Source: Bordetella genomosp. 13 (GTDB lineage Bacteria; Pseudomonadota; Gammaproteobacteria; Burkholderiales; Burkholderiaceae_B). From it: a stretch of 64,000 bases of DNA. Location of the stretch: NCBI RefSeq assembly GCF_007679965.1, contig NZ_VEHL01000003.1:310001-374000 (forward strand), read 5' to 3'. The notes beneath the pieces were generated by a model that saw only the letters and a list, made by a program, of their open reading frames with translations, did no database searches and had not been told where the DNA came from. A program made the position numbers and the translations under genes. Of this stretch, positions 24,777 through 33,161 are shown piece by piece (positions within the stretch are counted from its first letter, which is position 1; every line of letters begins with the position of its first letter).

Positions 24777-25610
24777 ATGGCCAACGATTCCGCGCTCGGC
24801 GCCTATCTGCGCGAGCGCCGCGCCCGCCTCGATCCCGCGGCGCTGGGCTATCCGGCCGGCAGGCGGCGCACGCCGGGCTTGCGGCGCGAAGAGGTGGCGC
24901 AGCGCGCCAACATCAGTCCCACGTGGTACAGCTGGCTGGAGCAGGGGCGCGGCGGCCCGCCGTCGGCGCCGGTGCTGGACCGCATCGCGCAGGCCCTGAT
25001 GCTGACCGAGGTGGAGCGCGAACACCTGTTCCTGCTGGGACTGGGACGGCCGCCGGAGGTGCGGTACCGGCCCGCCGAAGGCGTCACGCCGCGCCTGCAG
25101 CGCGTGCTGGATGCCATGGGCGCCTGCCCGGCGATGGTGCGCACGGCCACCTGGGACGTCGTCGCCTGGAACGCCGCGGCCGCGGTGGTGCTGACCGACT
25201 ATGCCACGCTGCCGCCGGATCGCCGCAACGTGCTGCGCCAGATATTCCTGAATCCGCGCTCACGCGAACTGAACTTCGATTGGGAGGCGGTGGCGCGTTT
25301 CGTGGTGGGCGTGTTTCGCGGCGACGCGGCGCGCGCCGGGGCGGCGCAGACGGTGCAGCCGCTGGTGGACGAGCTGTGCCGCGACAGCGCCGAGTTCGCC
25401 GCGATGTGGCGGGACAACGACGTGCGCAGCTTCGGCGAGGGCATCAAGCGGCTGCGCCATCCGGTGTTGGGCACGATCGCGCTGGAGTACTCGTCCTTCG
25501 CGGTGGATGGCCGGCCCGACCTGGCCATGCTGGTCTATCACCCCGTCGAGCAGGCCGACGCCATGAAGATCCGCCGGCTGATCGAGGAGAGGGCGCAGCG
25601 CGCGGCGTGA
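24777..25610 (+). CDS. XRE-type HTH regulator with MmyB-like ligand-binding domain
   Basis: A 277-residue regulator. The N-terminal HTH (LGAYLRERRARL, then GLRREEVAQRANISPTWYSWLEQGR) is followed by an MmyB-like PAS-type domain (ATWDVVAWNAAA, LNPRSRELNFDWE, LRHPVLGTIALEYSSFAVDG). The family is common near SDR genes that it represses. The ATG at 24777 is the first codon fitting the fold; the longer frame reads through the promoter. It is divergent from the epimerase gene, its likely target. Confidence 0.9.
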   Translation: MANDSALGAYLRERRARLDPAALGYPAGRRRTPGLRREEVAQRANISPTWYSWLEQGRGGPPSAPVLDRIAQALMLTEVEREHLFLLGLGRPPEVRYRPAEGVTPRLQRVLDAMGACPAMVRTATWDVVAWNAAAAVVLTDYATLPPDRRNVLRQIFLNPRSRELNFDWEAVARFVVGVFRGDAARAGAAQTVQPLVDELCRDSAEFAAMWRDNDVRSFGEGIKRLRHPVLGTIALEYSSFAVDGRPDLAMLVYHPVEQADAMKIRRLIEERAQRAA

Positions 25611-25689
25611 GCGCGCCGGGGCACGCCCGGGCCGCGATGCGGATGCGGCATACTGGCCCCGCCGTTTCACCATCGCGAGGACGCTTTGC

Positions 25690-26073
25690 ATGATCGACCA
25701 TCTCGACCACCTGGTCCTGACCACCGCCGACGAGCAGGCCTGCATCGATTTCTACGTGGGCCTGCTGGGCATGACGCTGGAGACGTTCGGCCAGGGCCGC
25801 AAGGCCTTCAAGTTCGGCTCCCAGAAGATCAACCTGCACGTGAAGGGCGCGGAGTTCGAGCCCAAGGCGCACCTGCCGGTGCCGGGCGCGCTGGACCTGT
25901 GCTTCATTGCTTCCGAGCCGCTGGACGCGGTGATCGAGACGCTGAAGGCGCGCGGCGCGGCCATCATCGAAGGCCCGGTGCGGCGCACCGGCGCGAACTA
26001 TCCGATCCGCTCGATCTACCTGCGAGATCCGGACCTGAACCTGATCGAGATTTCCGAACGCGCCGACGCGTAG
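25690..26073 (+). CDS. VOC-family virulence-type/glyoxalase-like protein
   Basis: A 127-residue VOC protein with H4 and H7 in MIDHLDHLVLT, a central KINLHVKG strand and SIYLRDPDLNLIEI at the C-terminus giving the E ligand. It resembles the biphenyl-diol dioxygenase-like branch called virulence protein STM3117 in enterics. No partner gene is close; it is 79 bases after the regulator. Confidence 0.86.
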   Translation: MIDHLDHLVLTTADEQACIDFYVGLLGMTLETFGQGRKAFKFGSQKINLHVKGAEFEPKAHLPVPGALDLCFIASEPLDAVIETLKARGAAIIEGPVRRTGANYPIRSIYLRDPDLNLIEISERADA

Positions 26074-26447
26074 GCGGACGCCACGCCTGCAGGCGCGGCG
26101 CGTGTTGCCGTCCAGGCTGGCGTTGAACAGGCCCTCGATGACGCCGGGCAGCCCCGGCGGATCAACGCGCGCCTACCGCCGCGCGCACGCAAAGGAAAAG
26201 ACCGTTTCCCGCTAACGTTATTCCGTCAGGAACGGGGCGTGCGCGTGCGATATCAATATGGGAATTTATTCGTTTGGGGACGATGGCCTTCGCGCCAATA
26301 ATCAAAAAAATTCAATGAATACCCCCAGAAGAACCAAGATTCCTGACATATGAATATCCCGATCGACATGGCCGGCGGCAAGCGCCGCGGCACCGCTCCC
26401 CAACGCATTTTCCATCGTCCGTTCCGCCGGTGAGCGACGCGGTGCCG
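26074..26447 (+). promoter_or_regulatory. 374-base intergenic leader of organosulfur cluster 1
   Basis: The first 150 bases are GC-rich and show only a faint, stop-bounded coding-like stretch on the minus strand (about 26095-26172). From about 26210 the sequence becomes AT-rich, with TTATTCCG (26218-26225), ATTTATTCG and AATAAT (26297-26302). TTGGGG lies 17 bases upstream of the AATAAT, a weak sigma-70-like pair. The start of a 27-codon reading frame at 26350 also lies here. It is probably the promoter region of the MetNIQ-monooxygenase operon. Confidence 0.45.
26350..26433 (+). CDS. Possible 27-codon leader ORF
   Basis: ATG to TGA, encoding a basic peptide (MNIPIDMAGGKRRG, then FHRPFRR). 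The stop overlaps the alternative GTG start of the ABC ATPase gene (26430) as GTGA, which would allow translational coupling. No clear Shine-Dalgarno is present, so translation is uncertain. Confidence 0.3.
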   Translation: MNIPIDMAGGKRRGTAPQRIFHRPFRR

Positions 26448-27455
26448 ATGAGTTCCATCTTCAGACTGGAGAACGTATCGAAGACGTTCTCGCGCGCCGG
26501 CGAAACCGTGCATGCCTTGAACGACGTGTCGCTGGGCATTCCCGAGGGCGCGTTCTTCGGCATCGTGGGCACGTCCGGCGCGGGCAAGAGCACGCTGCTG
26601 CGCCTGCTGAACCTGCTGGAGACGCCCACCCGCGGATCGATCCGGTTCCACGGCACCAGGATCGATGGCCTGAGGGGGCACGCGGCGCGGCAGTACCTGA
26701 GCCAGGTGGCCACGATCTTCCAGCACTTCAACCTGTTCCATGGCAAGACGGTGCTGGAGAACGTCGAATTTCCGCTGGCGGTGCGTGGCGTGCCGCGCCA
26801 GGTGCGCCGCAGGAAGGCCCAGGCCCTGGTCGACCTGGTGGGCCTGGCGGGCAAGGAAGGCGCCTATCCCTCGCAACTGTCGGGCGGGCAGAAGCAACGC
26901 GTGGGCATCGCCCGCGCACTGGTGTCGGACGCGCAGGTGCTGCTGTGCGACGAGGCCACCAGCGCGCTGGACTCCGAGACCACGACGGTCATCCTCGACC
27001 TGCTGCTGACGCTGAAGCAGCAACTGGGCCTGACCATCGTGCTGATCACGCACTCGTGGGACGTGGTGCGCCATGCGGCCGACTCGGTCACGCTGATCCA
27101 GCACGGCAGGACCGTGGAGACGGGACGCGTGCGCGACCTGCTGCACGATGCCGATTCGTACCTGGGCCGGCAGCTGCTGCCCGCGCCCGACCTGGGCCAC
27201 GCGCCGCGCGAGGGCTGGGTACGCTACGACGTGATCCTGGCCGACGTGCGCGAGCAGAGCACTTTTTTCTCCGAGGCCGCGCGGCGGCTGGACGTGACCG
27301 CGTCGGTGGTCTCCGGCGGCGTGGAACGCCTGGGCGGCGTCGAGGCCGCGCGCTTCAAGGTGGACTTCGACCTGCGCGGCAAGGCCGCGAACGCGCGCGA
27401 GGCGCTGTCGTCCATCCTGCGCGAGAAAAGCATCGTGCTGGGCAAGGTGGCGTGA
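26448..27455 (+). CDS. MetN-type ABC transporter ATP-binding protein with NIL domain
   Basis: A 335-residue ATPase. The Walker A motif is GTSGAGKST, the signature is LSGGQKQRVGIARAL, Walker B is VLLCDEATSALD, and the H-loop is LITHSWDVV. The C-terminal 80 residues form a NIL-type ligand-sensing domain (VRYDVILADVREQSTFFSEAAR, then VDFDLRGKAANAREALSSI). In E. coli MetN this domain binds methionine and inhibits transport. A GTG at 26430 is an alternative start. The stop overlaps the permease start by one base (TGATG). In this operon the substrate is likely an organosulfur compound rather than methionine itself. Confidence 0.92.
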   Translation: MSSIFRLENVSKTFSRAGETVHALNDVSLGIPEGAFFGIVGTSGAGKSTLLRLLNLLETPTRGSIRFHGTRIDGLRGHAARQYLSQVATIFQHFNLFHGKTVLENVEFPLAVRGVPRQVRRRKAQALVDLVGLAGKEGAYPSQLSGGQKQRVGIARALVSDAQVLLCDEATSALDSETTTVILDLLLTLKQQLGLTIVLITHSWDVVRHAADSVTLIQHGRTVETGRVRDLLHDADSYLGRQLLPAPDLGHAPREGWVRYDVILADVREQSTFFSEAARRLDVTASVVSGGVERLGGVEAARFKVDFDLRGKAANAREALSSILREKSIVLGKVA

Positions 27456-28123
27456 TGGGCAAGCGCGACTGGACGCAATACCTGCCCGACTTCTGGGAAG
27501 CGCTGGGACAGACGCTGTACATGACCTCGCTGGCCGGCGTGCTGGTGATCGCGCTGGGCATCGCGATCGGGCTGCTGCTGTACCTGAGCGCGCCCGGCTC
27601 GTGGCGGCCCCGGCCGGTGCTGTACCACGCGGTGAACACGGTGGTGAACACGGGCCGCTCGATTCCTTTCATCATCCTCATCGTGATCCTGATTCCCGTG
27701 ACGCGGCTGGTGGTGGGCACGCCGCTGGGATCCGCCGCGGCGCTGGTGCCGCTGACCATCGGCTTCACGCCGTTCTTCTCGCGGCTGATCGAGGCCAACC
27801 TGCGCGAACTGGACCAGGGCCGCATCGACGCCGCGCGCGCCATCGGCGTGACCACACCGCAGTTCATCTTCCGCATCCTGCTGCCGGAGTCGCTGTCCGG
27901 AATCATCGGCTCGGCCACGATCATCCTGGTGGGCCTGGTGGAGGGCACGGCCGTGGCCGGCGCCATCGGCGCGGGCGGCGTGGGCGACTTCGCCATGACC
28001 TTCGGCTACCAGCGCTGGTTCACCGAACTGATCGTGATCGCCGTCGTGGCGATGGTGGCCATCGTGCAGTTCATCCAGATCACGGGCGATGCCTGGGTCC
28101 GCCTGCGGCGCCACAAGCGCTGA
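27455..28123 (+). CDS. MetI-type ABC transporter permease
   Basis: A 222-residue inner-membrane permease with five or six hydrophobic segments. The coupling-loop EAA motif is DAARAIGVTTPQFIFRILLPESL, and GLVEGTAVAGAIGAGGVGDFAMTFGYQR is typical of MetI. It overlaps the ATPase stop, so stoichiometric translation is expected. It is 61 bases before the receptor gene. Confidence 0.92.
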   Translation: MGKRDWTQYLPDFWEALGQTLYMTSLAGVLVIALGIAIGLLLYLSAPGSWRPRPVLYHAVNTVVNTGRSIPFIILIVILIPVTRLVVGTPLGSAAALVPLTIGFTPFFSRLIEANLRELDQGRIDAARAIGVTTPQFIFRILLPESLSGIIGSATIILVGLVEGTAVAGAIGAGGVGDFAMTFGYQRWFTELIVIAVVAMVAIVQFIQITGDAWVRLRRHKR

Positions 28124-28184
28124 GCGGCCGGCCGCGTCCTTCCACGGTTCCATCCCCCGATAGTCCAGAGAAAAGGAAGTCATC

Positions 28185-29063
28185 ATGCCGCATGCCCCCG
28201 ACCGCCGCAAAAGGCAATTCGTACTGGCTGCCGCCTGCGCGCTGGGCCTGCTGGCCGCCGGCAACGGCATGGCCGCGCAGGGCGCTGCCGTGCCCGGCGA
28301 GCCGCTGCGCATCTATGCCACCCCCACGCCGCAGGGCGACGTGCTGCGCTTCGTGCAGAAGCTGGCCGACAAGGACGGCCGCGGCCTGAAGCTGAAGGTG
28401 ATCGAGAGCAGCCAGGGGCTGGACTCGAACGTGCTGCTGTTCAAGGGCGATGTCGAGGCCAACCTGACCCAGCACCGGCCGTACTTCGATTCGTGGATCG
28501 CCGCGCATCCCGAGGCCCGCGGCAAGCTGGTGAACGTGGCCACGGTGCTGGTCAACGTGTTCGGCCTGTACTCGGCCAAATACAGGTCGGTGAAGGACAT
28601 TCCCGACGGCGCCGCGTTCCTCGTGCCCAACGAGCAGACCAACCTGCCGCGCGCGCTCTTCATCCTGCAGAACGAAGACCTGATCCAGCTGGCCCACGGC
28701 AAGTCGGACGGCTCGGCGGCGGCCGTGGCGATCGACGAGAAGAGCATCGTCGCCAATCCCCGCAAGTTCCGCTTCGTGCCCACCGAGACGCGGCTGCGCG
28801 CCAAGTCGCTGCCCGACGTCGAGGCGTCCTTCATCAACGGCGACATCGCGCTGACCAACGACGTCGATCCGCAATCGGCGCTGTCGCTGGAGGACAAGGC
28901 GAACAACCCGTACGCCAACGTGCTGACCACGCGGCAGGAGCTGGTGGACGACCCGCGCGTGCGCCTGCTGGCGCAGTACCTGACGGGCCCCGAGGTGGCG
29001 CGGTACATCACCGACAACTACAAGGGCTTCATCGTGCCGGTGCAGGCCACGTTGGTGCGGTGA
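28185..29063 (+). CDS. MetQ/NlpA-family substrate-binding protein
   Basis: A 292-residue periplasmic receptor with N-terminal signal peptide; a basic RRKRQF stretch precedes the hydrophobic core, and no lipobox is evident. Family signs are EANLTQHRPYFDSW, ANLPRALFILQ in place of the usual SNGGRAL block, and ASFINGDIALT. It is more divergent from methionine-binding MetQ than the other two copies in the window, so the ligand is probably different. AAGGAAG precedes the ATG. It is followed five bases later by the first monooxygenase. Confidence 0.9.
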   Translation: MPHAPDRRKRQFVLAAACALGLLAAGNGMAAQGAAVPGEPLRIYATPTPQGDVLRFVQKLADKDGRGLKLKVIESSQGLDSNVLLFKGDVEANLTQHRPYFDSWIAAHPEARGKLVNVATVLVNVFGLYSAKYRSVKDIPDGAAFLVPNEQTNLPRALFILQNEDLIQLAHGKSDGSAAAVAIDEKSIVANPRKFRFVPTETRLRAKSLPDVEASFINGDIALTNDVDPQSALSLEDKANNPYANVLTTRQELVDDPRVRLLAQYLTGPEVARYITDNYKGFIVPVQATLVR

Positions 29064-29067
29064 CCCG

Positions 29068-30393
29068 ATGGCCGCCGCCGCTCCCCGCCGATTGCACCTG
29101 AACGTCAACGCCTGGCTGCAGGGCTTCGCGCCCTCGGCCTGGCGCGTGCCGGAGAACGATCCGCTGGGCTTCGTGGACGTGCAGCACTACGTGCGCGTGG
29201 CCCGCGTGGCGGAAGCCGGCAAGCTCGACGCCATCTTCCTGGCCGACTCGGTCGCAACGGACGGCCTGGCCACGGGCCCCATCACCGCGCTGGAGCCCAC
29301 GCTGATCCTGACGGCGGTGGCCATGGCGACTTCGCGGCTGGGGCTGATCGCCACGGCATCCACCAGCTACAACGAGCCCTACAACATCGCGCGGCGCTTC
29401 GCGTCGCTGGACCTGATCAGCGGCGGCCGGGCCGGCTGGAACGTGGTGACCACCGCGGACCAGGCCTCGGCGCTCAGCTTCGGCCAGCAGGCCGTCCCCG
29501 ACCATGCCACGCGCTATCGCCGCGCCGGCGAGTTCACCGAAGTCGTCAAGGGGCTGTGGAACAGCTGGCAGGACGATGCGCTGATCGCCGACCCGGTCTC
29601 CGGACGCTTCGTCGACACCGCTCGGCTGCATCCCGTGGCGCACGAGGGCGAGTTCTTCCGCGTGCACGGGGTGCTGAACCAGCCGCGCTCGCCGCAGGGC
29701 CATCCGGTGCTCCTGCAGGCGGGCGGCTCGGCCGACGGGCAGGCGCTGGCCGCGCGCCACGCCGAGGCGGTGTTCTCGGCGTCGCAGTCCTTCGACGAGG
29801 CGGTTTCCTACGCGCGGGGCCTCAAGCGCGCCGCGCAGGCGCTGGGCCGCGACCCGGACGGCATCAAGGTGTTCCCGGGCCTGGGCACCTTCGTCGGCGG
29901 CACCGAGGAAGAGGCGCGCCGCAAGCACCGCGAATTGATCGAACTGGTGCCGCCCGAGCATGCGCTCAAGCGCCTGGCCGGACGACTGGGGGTGCCGCAC
30001 GACCTGCTGGACCTGGACAAACCCCTGCCTCAGGACCTGCCGCTGCCCAACGGCGGCAACGGCGGGCACACGTTCTTCCGCGCCATCCTGGCGCGCTCGC
30101 GGCTGCACGGCTACACGCTGCGCGAATTGCTGGCCGAGCTGGCCGGCGGCGGCGGGCATCGCGAGATCGTCGGCACGCCCGAGCAGATCGCCGACGACAT
30201 CGCGCACTGGTTCCGGGGCGGCGCGGCCGACGGCTTCAACCTGATGCCCAGCCTGCTGCCCGGCGGGCTGCAGGACTTCGTGGACGGCGTCGTGCCGATC
30301 CTGCAGAAACGCGGCCTGTTCCGCACCGACTACGAAGGCAGCACCCTGCGCGAGCACCTGGGGCTGCCGATTCCTCCCGCGCACAAAGGATGA
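29068..30393 (+). CDS. NtaA/SnaA/DszA-family FMN-dependent monooxygenase
   Basis: A 441-residue luciferase-like enzyme that uses reduced FMN and O2. Known members act on nitrilotriacetate, dibenzothiophene sulfone and pristinamycin intermediates. Family blocks are AWRVPENDPLGFVD at the N-terminus, RRFASLDLISGGRAGWNVVTT, HATRYRRAGEFTEVVKGLWNSW and FNLMPSLLPGGLQDFVDGVVPILQKRG near the end. It begins five bases after the receptor stop and overlaps the second monooxygenase. Cleavage of a C-S bond in an imported organosulfur compound is likely but inferred from context. The FMN reductase must come from elsewhere, possibly the SsuE gene at 48727. Confidence 0.92.
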   Translation: MAAAAPRRLHLNVNAWLQGFAPSAWRVPENDPLGFVDVQHYVRVARVAEAGKLDAIFLADSVATDGLATGPITALEPTLILTAVAMATSRLGLIATASTSYNEPYNIARRFASLDLISGGRAGWNVVTTADQASALSFGQQAVPDHATRYRRAGEFTEVVKGLWNSWQDDALIADPVSGRFVDTARLHPVAHEGEFFRVHGVLNQPRSPQGHPVLLQAGGSADGQALAARHAEAVFSASQSFDEAVSYARGLKRAAQALGRDPDGIKVFPGLGTFVGGTEEEARRKHRELIELVPPEHALKRLAGRLGVPHDLLDLDKPLPQDLPLPNGGNGGHTFFRAILARSRLHGYTLRELLAELAGGGGHREIVGTPEQIADDIAHWFRGGAADGFNLMPSLLPGGLQDFVDGVVPILQKRGLFRTDYEGSTLREHLGLPIPPAHKG

Positions 30394-30395
30394 CC

Positions 30396-31775
30396 ATGAC
30401 CCAATCCCGACGCCAGTTCAGCCTGGGCGCCTTCCTGATGCAGACCGGCCATCACATCGCAGGCTGGCGCCATCCGGACGCGCAGGCCGACGCCGGCACC
30501 AACTTCCGCCATTTCGTGGAACTGGCCCAGCTGGCCGAGGCCGCCAGGTTCGATGCGGTGTTCCTGGCCGATTCCTCGGGCGTGCGCAGCACGGACCTGG
30601 ATTCGCTGGCGCGCACGTCCCGCGCGGCGTTCTTCGAGCCGCTGACGCTGCTGTCGGCGCTGGCGGCCGTGACCGAGCGCATCGGCCTGATCGCCACGGT
30701 GTCCACCTCGTTCCACGAGCCCTACAACGTGGCGCGCAAGTTCGCCTCGCTGGACCAGATCTCGGGCGGCCGCGCCGGCTGGAATCTGGTGACCTCCAGC
30801 AGCACGGCCGAGGCGCAGAATTTCAACCTGGACGCCTTGCCCAACCACGCGCAACGCTATGCGCGCGCCGCGGAGTTCCATGACGTGGTGCGCGGCCTGT
30901 GGGATTCGTGGGAGGACGACAGCTTTCCGCGCGACAAGGCCAGCGGCATCCACCTGGACCCGCAGAAGCTGCACGTACTGGCGCACCAGGGCGAGCACTT
31001 CCAGGTGCGCGGCCCGCTGAATGTCGGGCGTTCGCCGCAGGGGCATCCCGTGGTGGTGCAGGCGGGCGCCTCGCCCGCGGGCCGCGAACTGGCCGCGCGC
31101 ACGGCCGAGGTGATCTTCGTGGCGCACCAGACCTTCGACGAGGCGCGCGAATTCTACGCCGACATCAAGGGCCGGTTGCCCGCGTACGGCCGGCATCCGG
31201 ACGACGTGAAGATCATGCCGGGCATCTTTCCGGTGGTGGGGCGAACGCAGGCCGAGGCGGACGAGAAGTTCGGGCAGTTGCAGTCGCTGGTCGATCCGGT
31301 GGTGGGCCTGGCGCTGCTGTCCACGGTGCTGGGCGGCGTGGACCTGTCCGGCCTGGACGTGGACGGGCCCATTCCCGAACTGCCCGAGACCAACGGCCCC
31401 AAGAGCCGCCAGCACCTGCTGGTGGAGGCCGCGCGGCGCGACCGGCTGTCGATCCGCCAGCTGTATCTGCACATCGCGGGCGCGCGCGGCCACCAGCAGG
31501 TGGTCGGCACGCCGGCCGGCATCGCGGACCAGCTGCAGCAATGGTTCGAGGAGGGCGGCGCGGACGGCTTCAACATCATGGCGCCGTATTTCCCGGGCGG
31601 CCTGCGCGACTTCATCGAGCTGGTGCTGCCCGAACTGCGCCGCCGCGGCCTGTTCCGCACGGAGTACGAAGGGCGCACGCTGCGCGAGCACCTGGGGCTG
31701 CGGCGGCCGGCGTGGCCGTACGTGGCGCCGCGCCGGACGGCCGCCGCGCGCGGCGAAGCGCAGCGCGTGGCATGA
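30396..31775 (+). CDS. NtaA/SnaA/DszA-family FMN-dependent monooxygenase, second copy
   Basis: A 459-residue paralogue of the preceding gene. Shared blocks include ARKFASLDQISGGRAGWNLVTS, HAQRYARAAEFHDVVRGLWDSW and FNIMAPYFPGGLRDFIELVLPELRRRGLFRTEYEGRTLREHLGL. The ATG at 30396 is preferred because AAAGGA lies five bases before it; an ATG at 30390 overlaps the previous stop. The N-terminal RRQFSLGAFLMQTGHHIAGWRHP is the family start and not a Tat signal. The two enzymes may act in sequence or have different chain-length preferences. Confidence 0.92.
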   Translation: MTQSRRQFSLGAFLMQTGHHIAGWRHPDAQADAGTNFRHFVELAQLAEAARFDAVFLADSSGVRSTDLDSLARTSRAAFFEPLTLLSALAAVTERIGLIATVSTSFHEPYNVARKFASLDQISGGRAGWNLVTSSSTAEAQNFNLDALPNHAQRYARAAEFHDVVRGLWDSWEDDSFPRDKASGIHLDPQKLHVLAHQGEHFQVRGPLNVGRSPQGHPVVVQAGASPAGRELAARTAEVIFVAHQTFDEAREFYADIKGRLPAYGRHPDDVKIMPGIFPVVGRTQAEADEKFGQLQSLVDPVVGLALLSTVLGGVDLSGLDVDGPIPELPETNGPKSRQHLLVEAARRDRLSIRQLYLHIAGARGHQQVVGTPAGIADQLQQWFEEGGADGFNIMAPYFPGGLRDFIELVLPELRRRGLFRTEYEGRTLREHLGLRRPAWPYVAPRRTAAARGEAQRVA

Positions 31776-31827
31776 GGCCGGCGCGCCTGCCCGGCGTGAA
31801 GGGCACGCACATGCGAGAGGGAACCCC

Positions 31828-33078
31828 ATGAACCATGCCGATACGACCGACGTGGACGCCGGCTCCGATGCCTGGGGCGCCGCGCCCAGCGCGCGCTACG
31901 AGGCGCTGGCGCAGCCCTGGCGCCCGCTGTTCGCGCGCATCCGCGCCGGCGCGGTCGAGCGCGACGTGCGGCATCGCCTGCCGCACGAGGAGATCGCCTG
32001 GCTGCGCGAGGCCGGCTTCGCCCGCGTGCGCCTGCCGGAGGAATACGGCGGCGCGGGGGCGACGCTGCCCGAATTGTTCGGCTTGCTGGTGGAGCTGGGC
32101 GCGGCCGACACCAACGTGGTGAATGCCTTGCGCGCCCACCTGGGCTTCGTCGAGGATGTGCTGACCTCGCACGAGACGCAGTGGCGCGCGCGCTGGCTGG
32201 ATCGGCTGGCCGCCGGCACGCTGATCGGCGCGGGGCTGTCGGAAGCGGGCGGCGCCAGGGTCGGCACGTTCTCGACCCACCTGACGCGCGACGCCGGCGG
32301 CGTGCGGCTGGACGGGCAGAAGTTCTACACGACGGGGTCGCTGTTCGCGGACTGGATCGCGGTGGGCGCCCAGGACGGCGACGCGACCGTGTTCCTGCAG
32401 GTGCCGCGCACCGCGCCGGGCGTGGAGGTGCTGGACGACTGGGACGGCTTCGGCCAGGCCCTGACGGCCAGCGGCACCGCACGCTTCACGGACGTGCGCG
32501 TCCAGCCCGACTGGCTGCGCCCGTCGGCGGAGCGCTTCCCGTATGCCGTGCCGTTCTATCAACTGGTGCACCTGGCCTCGATCGCCGGCATCGGGCGGGC
32601 CCTGGCCGACGACGTGGCGCGGCGCGTGCGCCAGCGCGACCGCGTCTACAGCCATGGCAACGCGGCGCGCGTGTCGGAGGATCCGCAGATCCTGCAGGTG
32701 GTGGGACGGGTGCGCGGCGCGGCCTATGCCGCCCGCGCGATCGCGTTGCAGGCCGCGCGGGCCATCCAGGGCAGCCACGACGCCCACGCCGATCCCTGCG
32801 GCGACCAGGCGCGGCGCCTGCGAGCCACCACGCTGGCCCACGTGGAAGTGGACCAGTCCGTGTCGGTCATCACGAAGCTGGTATTGGATGCCAGCACCGA
32901 GCTGTTCGACGCGCTGGGCGCCTCGGCCACGCTGCGCACCGAGGGCCTGGACCGGTATTGGCGCAATGCGCGCACGATCGCCTCGCACAACCCGCGCATC
33001 TACCGCGAGCGCCAGGTGGGGGCGTATGCCGTCAACGGCACGGCGCCGCCGACCTCGTATCGGGTGGGGAAGGGCTGA
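31828..33078 (+). CDS. DszC/SfnB-type flavoprotein (acyl-CoA dehydrogenase fold)
   Basis: A 416-residue protein with the acyl-CoA dehydrogenase fold. The C-terminal [15 protein letters not shown] is characteristic of the DszC/SfnB branch, which oxygenates sulfur compounds with reduced flavin instead of dehydrogenating acyl-CoA. The middle part has LSEAGGARVGTFSTH and LDGQKFYTTGSLFADWIAVGA. GAGAGGGAA precedes the ATG. It is last gene of cluster 1; it probably oxidises a thioether or sulfone intermediate before or after the DszA-like enzymes. Confidence 0.88.
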   Translation: MNHADTTDVDAGSDAWGAAPSARYEALAQPWRPLFARIRAGAVERDVRHRLPHEEIAWLREAGFARVRLPEEYGGAGATLPELFGLLVELGAADTNVVNALRAHLGFVEDVLTSHETQWRARWLDRLAAGTLIGAGLSEAGGARVGTFSTHLTRDAGGVRLDGQKFYTTGSLFADWIAVGAQDGDATVFLQVPRTAPGVEVLDDWDGFGQALTASGTARFTDVRVQPDWLRPSAERFPYAVPFYQLVHLASIAGIGRALADDVARRVRQRDRVYSHGNAARVSEDPQILQVVGRVRGAAYAARAIALQAARAIQGSHDAHADPCGDQARRLRATTLAHVEVDQSVSVITKLVLDASTELFDALGASATLRTEGLDRYWRNARTIASHNPRIYRERQVGAYAVNGTAPPTSYRVGKG

Positions 33079-33161
33079 CGTCGCGGCAGAGCTCGGCGCG
33101 AGAGCGAACGCCCGCCGGTCCGGACCGCCGCGCGAGGCGGCCCGCCATCATCGGCCGGAAG

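Noticed and set aside
30396..30430. Twin-arginine signal (RRQF) at the start of the second DszA-like enzyme
   Set aside because: The segment is the normal first strand of the NtaA/SnaA/DszA family and no hydrophobic signal core follows.
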